A stretch of 64,000 nt of DNA from Roseivivax lentus. GTDB lineage: Bacteria; Pseudomonadota; Alphaproteobacteria; Rhodobacterales; Rhodobacteraceae. The DNA is taken from assembly GCF_900156805.1 (NCBI RefSeq), contig NZ_FTOQ01000003.1:301956-365955 (forward strand). The letters are read 5' to 3'. The notes below the pieces were generated by a model. The model was not told where the DNA came from. It searched no databases and saw nothing but the letters and a program-made list of their open reading frames with translations. This document shows, piece after piece, positions 35,550-45,660 of this stretch (the first letter of the stretch is position 1; each line of letters starts with the position of its first letter). The translations under genes and the position numbers were made by a program.

Positions 35550-36479
35550 TCAGCGCGCCGCCCGGAACATTCGTGACAGCTTCCCCCACTGGCTCACCAG
35601 CACGCCCGAAAGGATCAGCACCAGCGCCAGCACCAGCGACAGTCCGGCGGGCTCACCGAGAAAGACGATCCCGAGGCAGACCGACCAGACCGGCACCTGG
35701 TAATTCACCAGACTCATGAAGACCGGCCCCGCCGTGCGGATCACCAGCACCCGCAACAGGTTGGCTCCCGCCGTCGGCACCATCCCCAGAAGCGCCAGCC
35801 AGAACAGCGTCTCGCCCTGCGGCAGTGGCGGCGGGCCCTCGACGATCCAAGCGAAGGGGATGATTGCCGCGCTGCCCGCGATCAGCGGCGCCGCCGCAAG
35901 CCCGATCGGGTCCATGGGCGGCAGGCGCCGCATCATCACCGAGGCCGAGGCGTAGCAGGCCGCGGCGCCAAGACAGGCGAGCCGGCCCAGCGGCTCCAGC
36001 GGATCGCCGCTCGATTGCAGGGCGGTCGGCCCGATCAGGATCGCCACGCCCACGAAGCCGGTCAGAAAGCCCAGCGACCGGCGCAACGTCATGCGCTCTC
36101 CCGGCAGGAAGACATGCGCCAGGGGCAGGACCATCAGCGCCACCGCCGCCATCGAGACGCCCGCAAACCCCGAGGTCACGCGCACCTGACCCCAGGACAG
36201 GAGCAGGAAGGGCAGCGCGGAGTTGAAGACGCCCACCACGCCGAGGATCGGCCAGGGCCGCGCGTCGCTCAGAAACAGCCGCCCGCCCATCAGGCGCCAA
36301 ACCAGCGTGGTCAGAAGCGTCGCGAAGCCGATCCGGTAGGCGGCGAGCCAGGCCGGCGTGATCCCCTCCAGCGCCAGCTCGATCACCAGGAAGGTGGCGC
36401 CCCAGATCAGGCCCAGAAGGGCGACCATGGCGAAGGACTTGCCCGTGATCTCGGGCGCGGACGTCGATGCCGTCTGCAT
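35550..36479 (-). CDS. DMT (EamA) family transporter
   Basis: A 309-residue inner-membrane protein with ten predicted helices in two EamA repeats. The first starts FAMVALLGLIWGATFLVIELAL, the second LACLGAAACYASASVMMRRL. The conserved ending of the fold, VPVWSVCLGIVFLGEP, is present. DMT family members export or import metabolites such as amino acids, nucleobases or riboflavin; the substrate cannot be read from sequence. Single gene on the minus strand, converging on the secreted protein gene. Confidence 0.87.
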   Translation of the reverse strand: MQTASTSAPEITGKSFAMVALLGLIWGATFLVIELALEGITPAWLAAYRIGFATLLTTLVWRLMGGRLFLSDARPWPILGVVGVFNSALPFLLLSWGQVRVTSGFAGVSMAAVALMVLPLAHVFLPGERMTLRRSLGFLTGFVGVAILIGPTALQSSGDPLEPLGRLACLGAAACYASASVMMRRLPPMDPIGLAAAPLIAGSAAIIPFAWIVEGPPPLPQGETLFWLALLGMVPTAGANLLRVLVIRTAGPVFMSLVNYQVPVWSVCLGIVFLGEPAGLSLVLALVLILSGVLVSQWGKLSRMFRAAR

Positions 36480-36588
36480 AAAACCTCATCATTTTTCGAA
36501 TTCTGCACAGCATTGGGGCATCGCCCGGCTTTCGCGGCACGTAGCACCGCGCTAGGGTGTCGTCCATCCAACCTGAGGAGAGAGAGTC

Positions 36589-36666
36589 ATGGACGCGTTT
36601 TTCATTCTGCCCGTTTTCATCCTTCTGGCGCTGCTCGGCTGGTGCGTCTACCAGCTCAAGGACTAA
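36589..36666 (+). CDS. Tiny membrane peptide, 25 aa
   Basis: ATG at 36589 follows a strong GAGGAGAGAG ribosome site. The 25 codons encode one hydrophobic helix (FFILPVFILLALLGWCVYQL) with a short charged end, then TAA. The strong ribosome site and clean single-span design suggest a real small protein, but there is no homology I can name. The next gene, 80 bases on, is a second small single-span protein. Confidence 0.5.
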   Translation: MDAFFILPVFILLALLGWCVYQLKD

Positions 36667-36745
36667 CGGTCGCACCCGGGGAACGGTTCGTCGGCGCTGC
36701 GGGTTCGTCCTGCAATCACCGCATCGAAACCGAAGGAGTTTCCCC

Positions 36746-36901
36746 ATGACCGCATCGTTCTTCGTGCCGCTTCTGGCGCTTTTCACCCTGCTGGCCGTCA
36801 CCGTGATGGGCATCCTCGGCAAGTTCGAGATCGAGCGGAAGCTCGACGATCCGAACGATCCGAAATCGGCGCTGGCCAAGGATGGCCCCTCCGGCGCCTG
36901 A
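36746..36901 (+). CDS. Small single-span membrane protein, 51 aa
   Basis: ATG at 36746 is preceded by AAGGAG (36733-36738). The 51-residue protein has one N-terminal hydrophobic helix (FFVPLLALFTLLAVTVMGIL) and a charged cytoplasmic-type tail (KFEIERKLDDPNDPKSALAKDG). Function unknown. It may be co-transcribed with the 25-residue peptide just upstream. Confidence 0.55.
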   Translation: MTASFFVPLLALFTLLAVTVMGILGKFEIERKLDDPNDPKSALAKDGPSGA

Positions 36902-37048
36902 ACGCGGCTGCCGCCGCGTCGGAACGCGCGCGGTCGGCCCGAGGGCAGTCTGGGCGGAAACGGTGGGCTGCCATCGTCACAGCCTGGCCCGTCTTCGACC
37001 CGGCTGGCGCAGGTCTTCCGGCGCCCATGAACAGACTTCAATGAAAAC

Positions 37049-37073
37049 GCCCCCGGACCCGCAGTCCGGGGGC
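37049..37073 (-). terminator. Terminator of ilvC (possibly bidirectional)
   Basis: A perfect 10-bp stem (37049-37058 with 37064-37073) around CCGCA. On the minus strand it is followed by TTTT; on the plus strand by ATTCTTT. It lies 30 bases past the ilvC stop. Confidence 0.8.
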
Positions 37074-37102
37074 ATTCTTTGTAACGAGAGGGGCCTAGGG
37101 CC

Positions 37103-38146
<1,044 letters not shown>

Positions 38147-38257
38147 TTATCCTGCCCGCAATCTACCCGCCGGCACGCGAGAGTGTTTGCGTTTTTCCGA
38201 AGAATTCCGCTAAGGGCTGAAAAGTCATTCGCGATGCGGGGGGTAAACGGAGAAATC

Positions 38258-38713
38258 ATGCTCGATGACGTGGACAGGCGAATCCTGCGCCAATACCAGG
38301 CGACGCCCGAGGTCTCGGGTCAGGAGCTGGCGGAGCGGGCCGGCGTGACGCCCGCGACGCTGACCCGGAGGCTCGACCGGATGCGGGCGGCGGGCGTGTT
38401 GCGGGGCGTGCGGGCGGTGATCGACTGGGCGGCGCTGGGCTACGCCGTCGAGGTGTCGCTGCGCGTCACGCTCGACAAGTCGCAACCGCAGGCTTTCGAG
38501 GATTTCGCCGCCGCCGCCCGTGCCGTTCCGGAAGTGCTGGAGATCCAGACCTTTCTCGGCCAGGTCGATGTGCGCCTGTCGGTGATCGCGCGGGACCTGG
38601 CGCATTACCAGCGGCTCTACCGCGAAAAGCTTCTGGCGCTGCCGCACATCACCGATCTCGAGGCGCTGATGCATATCGCGCGGGTGAAATACGACGAAAG
38701 CCTGCCGCTGTGA
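38258..38713 (+). CDS. Lrp/AsnC family transcriptional regulator (first of two)
   Basis: A 151-residue leucine-responsive-type regulator. The N-terminal winged HTH reads VDRRILRQYQATPEVSGQEL and RAGVTPATLTRRLDRMRAAGVL. The C-terminal RAM ligand-binding and oligomerization domain includes VPEVLEIQTFLGQVDVRLSVIARD. The ATG at 38258 (after GGAG) is preferred; an ATG eight codons earlier is possible. It is divergent from ilvC by 132 bases and followed by a second Lrp gene, so it is a candidate regulator of ilvC and of its neighbour. Confidence 0.87.
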   Translation: MLDDVDRRILRQYQATPEVSGQELAERAGVTPATLTRRLDRMRAAGVLRGVRAVIDWAALGYAVEVSLRVTLDKSQPQAFEDFAAAARAVPEVLEIQTFLGQVDVRLSVIARDLAHYQRLYREKLLALPHITDLEALMHIARVKYDESLPL

Positions 38714-38715
38714 GG

Positions 38716-38741
38716 CCGAGATTATTAGCTAATAATCTCGG
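38716..38741. promoter_or_regulatory. Perfect 26-bp palindrome, candidate Lrp operator 1
   Basis: The 26 bases read identically on both strands. The centre TTATTAGCTAATAA is AT-rich in otherwise GC-rich DNA. It begins three bases after the stop of the first Lrp gene. AT-rich palindromes of this kind suit Lrp-family DNA binding. Confidence 0.55.
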
Positions 38742-38787
38742 GTGCCGTCCCGAAGGGGTCCGGCCGGATGCCCCGGTCGCTGCGGTT

Positions 38788-38813
38788 GCGAGATTTTTAG
38801 ATAAAAATCTCGC
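38788..38813. promoter_or_regulatory. 26-bp inverted repeat, candidate Lrp operator 2
   Basis: Two 12-base arms (GCGAGATTTTTA and its complement) flank a GA centre. It shares GAGATT-TTAG with operator 1, and the centres are 72 bp apart. It ends 12 bases before the second Lrp start codon, so binding there should block that gene. Confidence 0.55.
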
Positions 38814-38825
38814 GCGGGGCGCGCG

Positions 38826-39284
38826 ATGATCGCGCTCGACGAGATCGACCGCGCCATCCTGCGCGCCATGGTCGCCGATGCGGACCTGTCGGCGGGGGCG
38901 CTCGGGCGCCGATTGGGGCTTTCGCAGCCCGCGGCGTGGCGCCGTCTGAAGCGGCTGCGCGCGGCGAGCGTCATCCGCGCGGCGCGGCTCGATCTCGATG
39001 CCGAGAAGCTGGGTTTCGGCGTGACGGTCTTTCTGGGTGTGAAGATCGGCACGAAGGGGCAGGCGGCCTTGGGCGATTTCGAACGCGCGGTGTCGGCAAT
39101 CCCCGAGGTCCAGACGGTCGAGCATGTGCTCGGCATGTACGATTACCGGCTGCGGGTCGTGGCGCGCGACCTGCCGGATTTCGAACGCGTGCTGCGGCGG
39201 CGGATCATGACGCTGCCCGGCGTGGCCTCGCTCGATGCCAATGTCCTGTTGTCCGAGGAGCGGCGGCCCGGGCCCATCGGGTGA
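38826..39284 (+). CDS. Lrp/AsnC family transcriptional regulator (second of two)
   Basis: A 152-residue Lrp-type regulator, clearly diverged from its neighbour. The HTH region reads DEIDRAILRAMVADADLSAG and LGLSQPAAWRRLKRLRAASVI. The RAM domain contains IPEVQTVEHVLGMYDYRLRVVARD and a C-terminal MTLPGVASLDANVLL. Two AT-rich palindromes stand in the 112 bases before it, the nearer within 12 bases of the ATG, which points to autoregulation or control by the upstream paralogue. Its target genes are unknown. Confidence 0.87.
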   Translation: MIALDEIDRAILRAMVADADLSAGALGRRLGLSQPAAWRRLKRLRAASVIRAARLDLDAEKLGFGVTVFLGVKIGTKGQAALGDFERAVSAIPEVQTVEHVLGMYDYRLRVVARDLPDFERVLRRRIMTLPGVASLDANVLLSEERRPGPIG

Positions 39285-39309
39285 TCCGGTCTCGCGGGCG
39301 GGCCCGGGC

Positions 39310-39360
39310 GAGGGCGCTGCCCTCGCGCTCCCGGAGGTATTTCCGGTCCGATCGTGAGAT
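39310..39360. repeat. Intergenic repeat element, copy 1
   Basis: A GGGCGCTGCCC hairpin is followed after 18 bases by CCCGGAGGTATTT and GGTCCGATCGTGA. Bases 39330-39357 match 44634-44661 at 26 of 28 positions. It lies between the convergent second Lrp gene and the ABC permease gene. Confidence 0.6.
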
Positions 39361-39379
39361 GCGCGCGGCGCCCGGCGGC

Positions 39380-40171
39380 TCAGCCCTTGCGGCGCATCAG
39401 GCCGCGGGCCGGATCGTAGCCCCAGAGCGCCAGCGCCGCGAAAGCCGCGAAGGCCAGCGCGGTCCAGAGCGCCGCGGGCCCGTTCCATTGCAGGTAGAGC
39501 GCGAAGCGGATCATCTCGACCGCGTGGGTGAAGGGATTGAGCGCGCAGATATCGCGCAGGAGCTCGGAGCTTTCGGCCATCTTCCACAGCGGGTAGAGCG
39601 CCGAGGAGAGAAAGAACATCGGGAAGATCACGAAGTTCATCACGCCCGCGAAATTCTCCAGCTGCTTGATCAGCGAGGAGAGCGCGAGGCCCAGCGCGCC
39701 CAGCATCAGCCCCGCCAGCATCAGCGCGGGCAGTGCCGCGAGGTAGCCCCAGGCGGGCAGCGTGATGTCGAAGGCCCAGGCCACGGCGAGGAAGGCGTAG
39801 ACCTGTACCAGCGAGATCAGCGTGGCGCCCGCGAGCTTGCACAAGAGCAGGTACCAACGCGGCAGCGGGGCGGTCAGCAGAAGGCGCATCGAGCCTGTCT
39901 CGCGGTCATGGACGAGGCTCAGCGCGCTCTGCATGCCGTTGAAGAGCAGGATCATGCCGCAGAGCCCCGGCACGATATAGGTCTCGTAGGTGATGTAGGT
40001 CTGGTAGGGCGGCAGGATCGACAGGCCGAGGGCCGCGCGGAAGCCCGCCGCGAAGACCAGAAGCCAGACCAGCGGGCGGACGAGGGCGGCGATGAAGCGC
40101 TCGCGCTGATGCACGAAGCGCAAAGCCTCCCGCCAGGCGATGGCGCGCAGCGCGAGCAGCCAGGCGCTCAT
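39380..40171 (-). CDS. ABC-2 type transporter permease
   Basis: A 263-residue membrane protein with about six helices and the ABC-2 signature block VHDRETGSMRLLLTAPLPRWYLLLCKLAGA. After it comes FAGVMNFVIFPMFFLSSALYP, both typical of exporter permeases of the NodJ/YadH kind. Its start overlaps the ATPase gene by four bases (ATGA), so the two make one exporter. The substrate is not known. I recall this permease type next to PQQ-dependent alcohol dehydrogenases in Paracoccus-like bacteria, but no such enzyme is in this window. Confidence 0.83.
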   Translation of the reverse strand: MSAWLLALRAIAWREALRFVHQRERFIAALVRPLVWLLVFAAGFRAALGLSILPPYQTYITYETYIVPGLCGMILLFNGMQSALSLVHDRETGSMRLLLTAPLPRWYLLLCKLAGATLISLVQVYAFLAVAWAFDITLPAWGYLAALPALMLAGLMLGALGLALSSLIKQLENFAGVMNFVIFPMFFLSSALYPLWKMAESSELLRDICALNPFTHAVEMIRFALYLQWNGPAALWTALAFAAFAALALWGYDPARGLMRRKG

Positions 40172-40890
40172 GCGGGCGCACCGGTCAGCGCGAGGAACCG
40201 CGCCTTAAGGGGCTGATCGCCGCGGATCGCGCCCGCCTCGCCGTCGGCCAGCACCCGGCCTTCATGCAGGACGATGAGCCGGTCCGTATCCTGCACCTCG
40301 TCGGTCAGATGCGTGGCCCAGAGGACCGTCAGCCCGTCCTCGGCGCAGAGCCGGTGCACGTGATCGGTGATGCCCTGCCGTGCGGCCGCATCGAGGCCCA
40401 CGGTCGCCTCGTCGAGCAGCAGCACCTCGGGGCCATGGACCAGCGCGCGGGCGATCTCGGTGCGGCGGCGATGCCCGCCATTGAGCCCGCGCGCCTTCTC
40501 GCCCGCCCGGTCGGCGATGCCCAGGCGGTCGAGCGCCGCGTCGATGCGGCGGGCCGCATCGCGCCCCGACAGCCCGTGCAGGGCCGCGAAATAGCTCAGG
40601 TTCTGACGGATCGTCAGATCGAGATCGAGCGTCGGGCTCTGGAACACCACGCCCATGCGCGCCAGCGCCGCGCGCGGGTTGCGCGACAGATCGTGCCCGG
40701 CGATCCGGATCGTCCCCGACGGCGCGGAAAAGAGCCCGGTCAGCAGCGCGAAGAGCGTCGACTTGCCCGCGCCGTTCGGCCCCAACAGCGCGGCGAAGCG
40801 CCCCGGCGCCACCGAAAAGCCCACCGCGTCCAGCGCCTGCCGTGCGCCGAACCGGTAATCGATCCCCTCCAGATGCAATCCGCCCGCCAT
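40168..40890 (-). CDS. ABC transporter ATP-binding protein (PQQ-dependent alcohol dehydrogenase-associated type)
   Basis: A 240-residue nucleotide-binding subunit. Walker A is GPNGAGKS (residues 37-44), the Q-loop is VFQSPTLDLDLTI, Walker B is EVLLLDEATVGLD, and the switch His is in WATHLTDE. The ABC signature is unusual: LNGGHRRR instead of LSGGQ. This form is what I recall for the ABC subunit linked to PQQ-alcohol-dehydrogenase systems. The start at 40890 (MAGGLHLEGI) is preferred over 40959. It pairs with the permease overlapping its stop. Confidence 0.82.
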   Translation of the reverse strand: MAGGLHLEGIDYRFGARQALDAVGFSVAPGRFAALLGPNGAGKSTLFALLTGLFSAPSGTIRIAGHDLSRNPRAALARMGVVFQSPTLDLDLTIRQNLSYFAALHGLSGRDAARRIDAALDRLGIADRAGEKARGLNGGHRRRTEIARALVHGPEVLLLDEATVGLDAAARQGITDHVHRLCAEDGLTVLWATHLTDEVQDTDRLIVLHEGRVLADGEAGAIRGDQPLKARFLALTGAPA

Positions 40891-41038
40891 GTCGCTCCGC
40901 CGGTCCCCGTCCACGCAAACCCTAGCCGCGCGCCCCGGGGCGTGAAAGCATGGCGGCATCCGCGGGGTGTCGGCAAAAGGTCCTATATCGGAGCGCTGCA
41001 GCCCTGCCTAACCTGCCGCCAAGAGAGAGGATGTTTCC

Positions 41039-41560
41039 ATGAAGATGAGCGATTCCCGCGAAGTGGCCGCCCCCCGCGAGGTGGTCTGGGCCGCGATCCT
41101 GAACCCCGACGTCCTGAAGGAATGCGTGCCGGGCTGCACCGAGATGTCGGGCAATCCCGAGGACGGCTTCGAGGCCACCGTCGTGCAGAAGGTCGGGCCG
41201 GTGAAGGCCACCTTCAAGGGGCAGGTCAGCATCTCCGAACGCGACGAGCCCAACAGCCTGAAGCTCTCTGGCGAGGGCAAGGGCGGGGCGGCAGGCTTTG
41301 CCAAGGGCGGCGCGGTGGTCACGCTCGAGCCCTCCGAGACCGGCACCAAGCTCAGCTACGATGTCGAGGCGAATGTCGGCGGCAAGCTCGCGCAGCTGGG
41401 CAGCCGGATCATCGACGGCTTCGCCAAGAAGATGGCGGACCAGTTCTTCACCCGCCTGCAGGAGGCCATCGAGGGCCCGGCCGATCCCGACAGCGCGCCG
41501 GAGGCCCAGGAAACCCCGGGCGAGAAGAAAAAAGGCTGGTTCAAACGGGCGATTTCCTGA
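41039..41560 (+). CDS. CoxG-like SRPBCC protein of a molybdenum hydroxylase cluster
   Basis: CoxG proteins belong to the START/SRPBCC fold and have been reported to anchor CO dehydrogenase to the membrane. The 173-residue protein has the family start [29 protein letters not shown] and the body [36 protein letters not shown] and AKKMADQFF. The C-terminal tail is Lys-rich ([13 protein letters not shown]), which could touch the membrane. An AGAGAGAGG ribosome site precedes the ATG. It is the first gene of the cluster, 76 bases before CoxS. Confidence 0.87.
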   Translation: MKMSDSREVAAPREVVWAAILNPDVLKECVPGCTEMSGNPEDGFEATVVQKVGPVKATFKGQVSISERDEPNSLKLSGEGKGGAAGFAKGGAVVTLEPSETGTKLSYDVEANVGGKLAQLGSRIIDGFAKKMADQFFTRLQEAIEGPADPDSAPEAQETPGEKKKGWFKRAIS

Positions 41561-41636
41561 ACCATCACCGACGGGACAGATCCCGCGGCGTGCCAGGAGC
41601 GTGGCGGGCAAGACAAGACATCCAAGGGAGGATTTC

Positions 41637-42122
<486 letters not shown>

Positions 42123-42168
42123 TCGGGACAGGGCGGTGCGCGGGCAGGCTCGCGCGCCGGAAATGTAG

Positions 42169-42207
42169 GGTGGGTGAAAACCCACCATCTGGTGGGGCAT
42201 CCCCACC
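42169..42207 (+). repeat. Twin hairpins in the CoxS-CoxL gap
   Basis: GGTGGGT, GAAA loop, ACCCACC (42169-42186) is followed four bases later by GGTGGGG, CAT loop, CCCCACC (42191-42207). Both stems are perfect. GGGAGGA for CoxL follows after seven bases. No T tract, so more likely an mRNA processing or stability element than a terminator. Confidence 0.6.
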
Positions 42208-42225
42208 GCTTCAGGGAGGACAACC

Positions 42226-44598
42226 ATGCCCAAAGATCATGGCATCGGCGCCAGCACGAAGCGGCGCGAAGACCTTCGGTTTCTGACCGGAGTCGGCAAT
42301 TACACCGACGACATCAACATCCACGGCCAGGCCTACGTCTATTTCCTGCGCTCGGACGTGGCGCATGCGACCATCAACGGCATCGACACCTCGGCCGCCG
42401 AGACGATGCCCGGCGTCGTGCGCATCTTCACCGGCAAGGATTTCGAAGGCGTGGGCGGTCTGCCCTGCGGCTGGCAGGTCACCGACAAGCATGGCCAGCC
42501 GATGAAGGAGCCCGCGCATCCCGTGATCGCGCAGGGCAAGATCCGTCACGTGGGCGAGATCGTGGCCGCGGTCGTGGCCGACAGCCTCGACATGGCGCGC
42601 GACGCCGCCGAAGCCATCGTTCTGGACCTCGCCGAACTGCCGGCGGTGGTGGACATGAAGGCCGCGGTTCAGCCCGGCGCCACCAAGGTGCATGACGATC
42701 TCGACGACAACCTCTGCTACGATTGGGGCTTCGTCGAGGAGAACAAGGCCGCGACCGACAAGGCCTTCGAGGAGGCCGCGCATGTCACCACGCTCGAGCT
42801 GATCAACAACCGTCTCGTCGCGAACCCGATGGAGCCGCGCGTGGCCGTCGGCGATTATTCCAAGGCGAACGACGAATCCACGCTTTATACCACCTCGCAG
42901 AACCCGCATGTGATCCGCCTGCTGATGGGCGCTTTCGTCCTCGGCATCCCCGAGCACAAGCTGCGCGTCGTGGCACCCGATGTGGGCGGCGGCTTCGGCA
43001 CCAAGATCTTCCATTACGCCGAAGAGGCCTTCTGCACCTTCGCCGCGCGCCAGCTGCGCCGCGCGGTGAAGTGGACGTCGAGCCGCTCCGAGGCGTTCAT
43101 GTCGGATGCCCATGGCCGCGACCACGTCACCAAGATCGAGCTGGCGCTCGATGCGGACAACAACTTCACCGCCGTGCGCACCGAGACCTACGCCAATATG
43201 GGCGCCTATTTGTCGACCTTCGCGCCGTCGGTGCCGACCTGGCTGCACGGCACGCTGATGGCCGGCAATTACAAGACGCCGCTCGTCTACGTGAACGTGA
43301 AGGCGGTGTTCACCAACACCGTGCCCGTCGATGCCTATCGCGGCGCGGGCCGGCCCGAGGCGACGTTCCAATTGGAGCGGGTGATCGACAAGGCCGCGCG
43401 GGAACTCGGCGTCGACCCGATCAAGCTGCGCCGTCAGAACTTCATCACGACCTTCCCCTACGCGACGCCCGTCGCGGTGGAATACGACACCGGCGATTAC
43501 CACGCCACGATGGACAAGATGGAAGAGCTCATGGACCTGCCGGGCTTCGAGGCGCGCCGCAAGGCGTCCGAGGCCAAGGGCAAGCTGCGCGGTCTCGGCA
43601 TCAACTGCTTCATCGAGGCCTGCGGCATCGCGCCGTCGAACCTCGTGGGGCAACTGGGCGCGCGCGCGGGTCTTTATGAAAGTGCCACCGTGCGGGTCAA
43701 TGCCACGGGCTCGATCTCGGTCATGACCGGCAGCCACAGCCACGGGCAAGGCCACGAGACGGCGTTTCCGCAGGTCATCGCGGAGATGCTGGGCATTCCC
43801 GAGGACATGATCGACATCGTGCATGGCGACACCGCCAACACGCCGATGGGCATGGGCACCTATGGCTCGCGCTCCATCGCGGTGGGCGGCTCGGCCATGG
43901 TGCGGGCGACCGAGAAGATCATCAACAAGGCCAAGAAGATCGCCTCGCATCTTCTCGAAGCCTCGGAAGGGGATATCGAGCTGAAGGACGGCCAGTTCAC
44001 CGTCGCGGGCACCGACAAGTCGATCGCCTGGGGGGATGTGACGCTGGCGGCCTACGTGCCGCACAACTACCCGCTCGAGGATCTGGAGCCGGGCCTGGAA
44101 GAGACCGCCTTCTACGATCCGTCGAACTTCACCTATCCCGCCGGCGCCTATGCCTGCGAGGTCGAGCTCGATCCCGAAACCGGGCATGTGAGCATCGAGA
44201 AGTTCGTCTCGGCGGATGATTTCGGCAATGTCATCAACCCGATGATCGTCGAAGGCCAGGTCCATGGCGGCATCGCCCAGGGCATCGGCCAGGCGCTTCT
44301 GGAGAACTGCTCCTACGACGAGAACGGCCAGCTTCTGAGCGCGTCCTACATGGATTACGCCATGCCGCGGGCCGACATCATCCCGAACCTCGACAGCTAC
44401 ATCGTCGATCATTCCTGCCAGACCCCCTGCACGCACAATCCCCTGGGCGTGAAGGGTTGCGGCGAGGCGGGCGCCATCGGCTCCCCGCCGACGGTGATCA
44501 ACGCCATCGTCGATGCGCTGCAATCGGGCGGGCACAAGGTCGATCACATCGACATGCCCGCGACGCCCGGCCGCGTCTGGGCCGCGATGCAGGGATAA
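42226..44598 (+). CDS. Molybdenum hydroxylase large subunit, form II CoxL type
   Basis: The 790-residue catalytic subunit binds the Mo-pterin cofactor. The substrate-channel block is present ([18 protein letters not shown]), as are [29 protein letters not shown] and the cofactor block [14 protein letters not shown] with the essential Glu. The active-site loop reads AYRGAGR (residues 370-376), the form II signature; true form I CO dehydrogenases have AYxCSFR with the Cys that binds copper. CO oxidation is therefore not established; form II enzymes may oxidize other small substrates. Gene order S-L-M is the form II order. Confidence 0.9.
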   Translation: MPKDHGIGASTKRREDLRFLTGVGNYTDDINIHGQAYVYFLRSDVAHATINGIDTSAAETMPGVVRIFTGKDFEGVGGLPCGWQVTDKHGQPMKEPAHPVIAQGKIRHVGEIVAAVVADSLDMARDAAEAIVLDLAELPAVVDMKAAVQPGATKVHDDLDDNLCYDWGFVEENKAATDKAFEEAAHVTTLELINNRLVANPMEPRVAVGDYSKANDESTLYTTSQNPHVIRLLMGAFVLGIPEHKLRVVAPDVGGGFGTKIFHYAEEAFCTFAARQLRRAVKWTSSRSEAFMSDAHGRDHVTKIELALDADNNFTAVRTETYANMGAYLSTFAPSVPTWLHGTLMAGNYKTPLVYVNVKAVFTNTVPVDAYRGAGRPEATFQLERVIDKAARELGVDPIKLRRQNFITTFPYATPVAVEYDTGDYHATMDKMEELMDLPGFEARRKASEAKGKLRGLGINCFIEACGIAPSNLVGQLGARAGLYESATVRVNATGSISVMTGSHSHGQGHETAFPQVIAEMLGIPEDMIDIVHGDTANTPMGMGTYGSRSIAVGGSAMVRATEKIINKAKKIASHLLEASEGDIELKDGQFTVAGTDKSIAWGDVTLAAYVPHNYPLEDLEPGLEETAFYDPSNFTYPAGAYACEVELDPETGHVSIEKFVSADDFGNVINPMIVEGQVHGGIAQGIGQALLENCSYDENGQLLSASYMDYAMPRADIIPNLDSYIVDHSCQTPCTHNPLGVKGCGEAGAIGSPPTVINAIVDALQSGGHKVDHIDMPATPGRVWAAMQG

Positions 44599-44610
44599 GT
44601 TCCAACGGCT

Positions 44611-44661
44611 GGGGGGCGCTGCCCCCCAGACCCCCCGGAGGTATTTTTGGTCCGATCGTGA
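44611..44661. repeat. Intergenic repeat element, copy 2
   Basis: GGGGGGCGCTGCCCCCC hairpin then CCCGGAGGTATTTTTGG and TCCGATCGTGA. It matches copy 1 at 39310-39360 and stands between CoxL and CoxM. I recall such elements after genes in many Rhodobacterales. Confidence 0.6.
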
Positions 44662-44694
44662 ACATGAGACGCGGCGGGCCGGGAGGAGAAGACA

Positions 44695-45489
44695 ATGTAT
44701 AATTTCGACTTGGTTCGCCCCACATCCATCGACGAGGCCGTCGCGGCGCTGGGCGAGGAAGAGGCCCAGCCGCTGGGTGGCGGGCAGACGCTGATCCCGA
44801 CGCTGAAGCAGCGCCTGGCCATGCCCTCGAAACTGGTGAGCCTCACGGCCATCGCCGAGATGAAGGGCGTCTGCAAGACCGATGACAACGCGCTTGCCAT
44901 CGGCGGCGGCACGAACCACGCCACCGTCGCGCAGGAGGCCGCGGCCGATTTCCCGGGCCTTGCGCATCTGGCCGCCAATATCGGCGATCCGGCGGTGCGC
45001 AGCCGCGGCACAATCGGCGGCAGCCTCGCCAATAACGACCCCTCGGCCTGCTACCCGGCCGCGGCCCTCGGCACCGGCGCCACGATCAAGACCAACAAGC
45101 GCGAGATCGCGGCGGACGATTACTTCCAGGGCATGTTCGCCACCGCGCTCGAGGAAGGCGAGATCATCACCGAGGTCCGCCTGCCGATCCCCGAGGCCTC
45201 GAACTACCAGAAGTTCGAACAGCCCGCCTCGCGCTTCGCGCTGGTGGGGGTCTTCGTGGCCAAGTATGCCGATGGCGTGCGCGTGGCGGTCACCGGCGCG
45301 TCGAATGACGGCGTGTTCCGCTGGTCCGAGGCGGAGGCGGCGCTGTCCTCCGACTTCTCGGCAGGGGCGGTCGACGGTCTTTCGACACCGGACGGGTCGG
45401 GCATGATCTCGGACCTGCACGGCTCGGGCGATTATCGCGCGCATCTCGTGAAGGTGCTGACCAAGCGGGCGGTCGCCGCCGCAAGCTGA
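44695..45489 (+). CDS. Molybdenum hydroxylase medium subunit, FAD-binding (CoxM-like)
   Basis: FAD-binding subunit that passes electrons from the iron-sulfur centres. The 264-residue protein has the two FAD pyrophosphate-binding motifs [16 protein letters not shown] (near residue 32) and [19 protein letters not shown] (near residue 103). The C-terminal CO dehydrogenase flavoprotein domain includes [34 protein letters not shown] precedes the ATG. It ends the cluster and is closed by a strong terminator. No CoxD/E/F maturation genes follow within the window. Confidence 0.91.
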   Translation: MYNFDLVRPTSIDEAVAALGEEEAQPLGGGQTLIPTLKQRLAMPSKLVSLTAIAEMKGVCKTDDNALAIGGGTNHATVAQEAAADFPGLAHLAANIGDPAVRSRGTIGGSLANNDPSACYPAAALGTGATIKTNKREIAADDYFQGMFATALEEGEIITEVRLPIPEASNYQKFEQPASRFALVGVFVAKYADGVRVAVTGASNDGVFRWSEAEAALSSDFSAGAVDGLSTPDGSGMISDLHGSGDYRAHLVKVLTKRAVAAAS

Positions 45490-45509
45490 GCGCGCGCGTC
45501 CTGACATCG

Positions 45510-45546
45510 AAAGGCCCCCGGTGCCCTTGCGGACCGGGGGCCTTTT
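45510..45546 (+). terminator. Strong terminator after CoxM (bidirectional)
   Basis: AAAGGCCCCCGGT pairs with ACCGGGGGCCTTT around a 10-base loop, followed by T on the plus strand and TCG on the minus. It separates CoxM from the convergent CoA-binding gene. Confidence 0.85.
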
Positions 45547-45660
45547 CATGGGCTGCGCGATGGCTCGTCAGGCCGCGGGCATTCCGCCGAAATCGCGGCG
45601 GGGGCGGGCAGGGCGCAGGGGCCGCAGCGATCTCGGTGCCGCGATCCGCGCCGCGCCGGT

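Noticed and set aside
42226..44598. Calling CoxL a true aerobic CO dehydrogenase
   Set aside because: The form I motif AYxCSFR is absent; AYRGAGR is form II, so the substrate is left open.
42211..45549. A 1112-codon open frame on the minus strand across the cox cluster
   Set aside because: Exact antisense shadow of CoxL and CoxM with biased composition and no motif.
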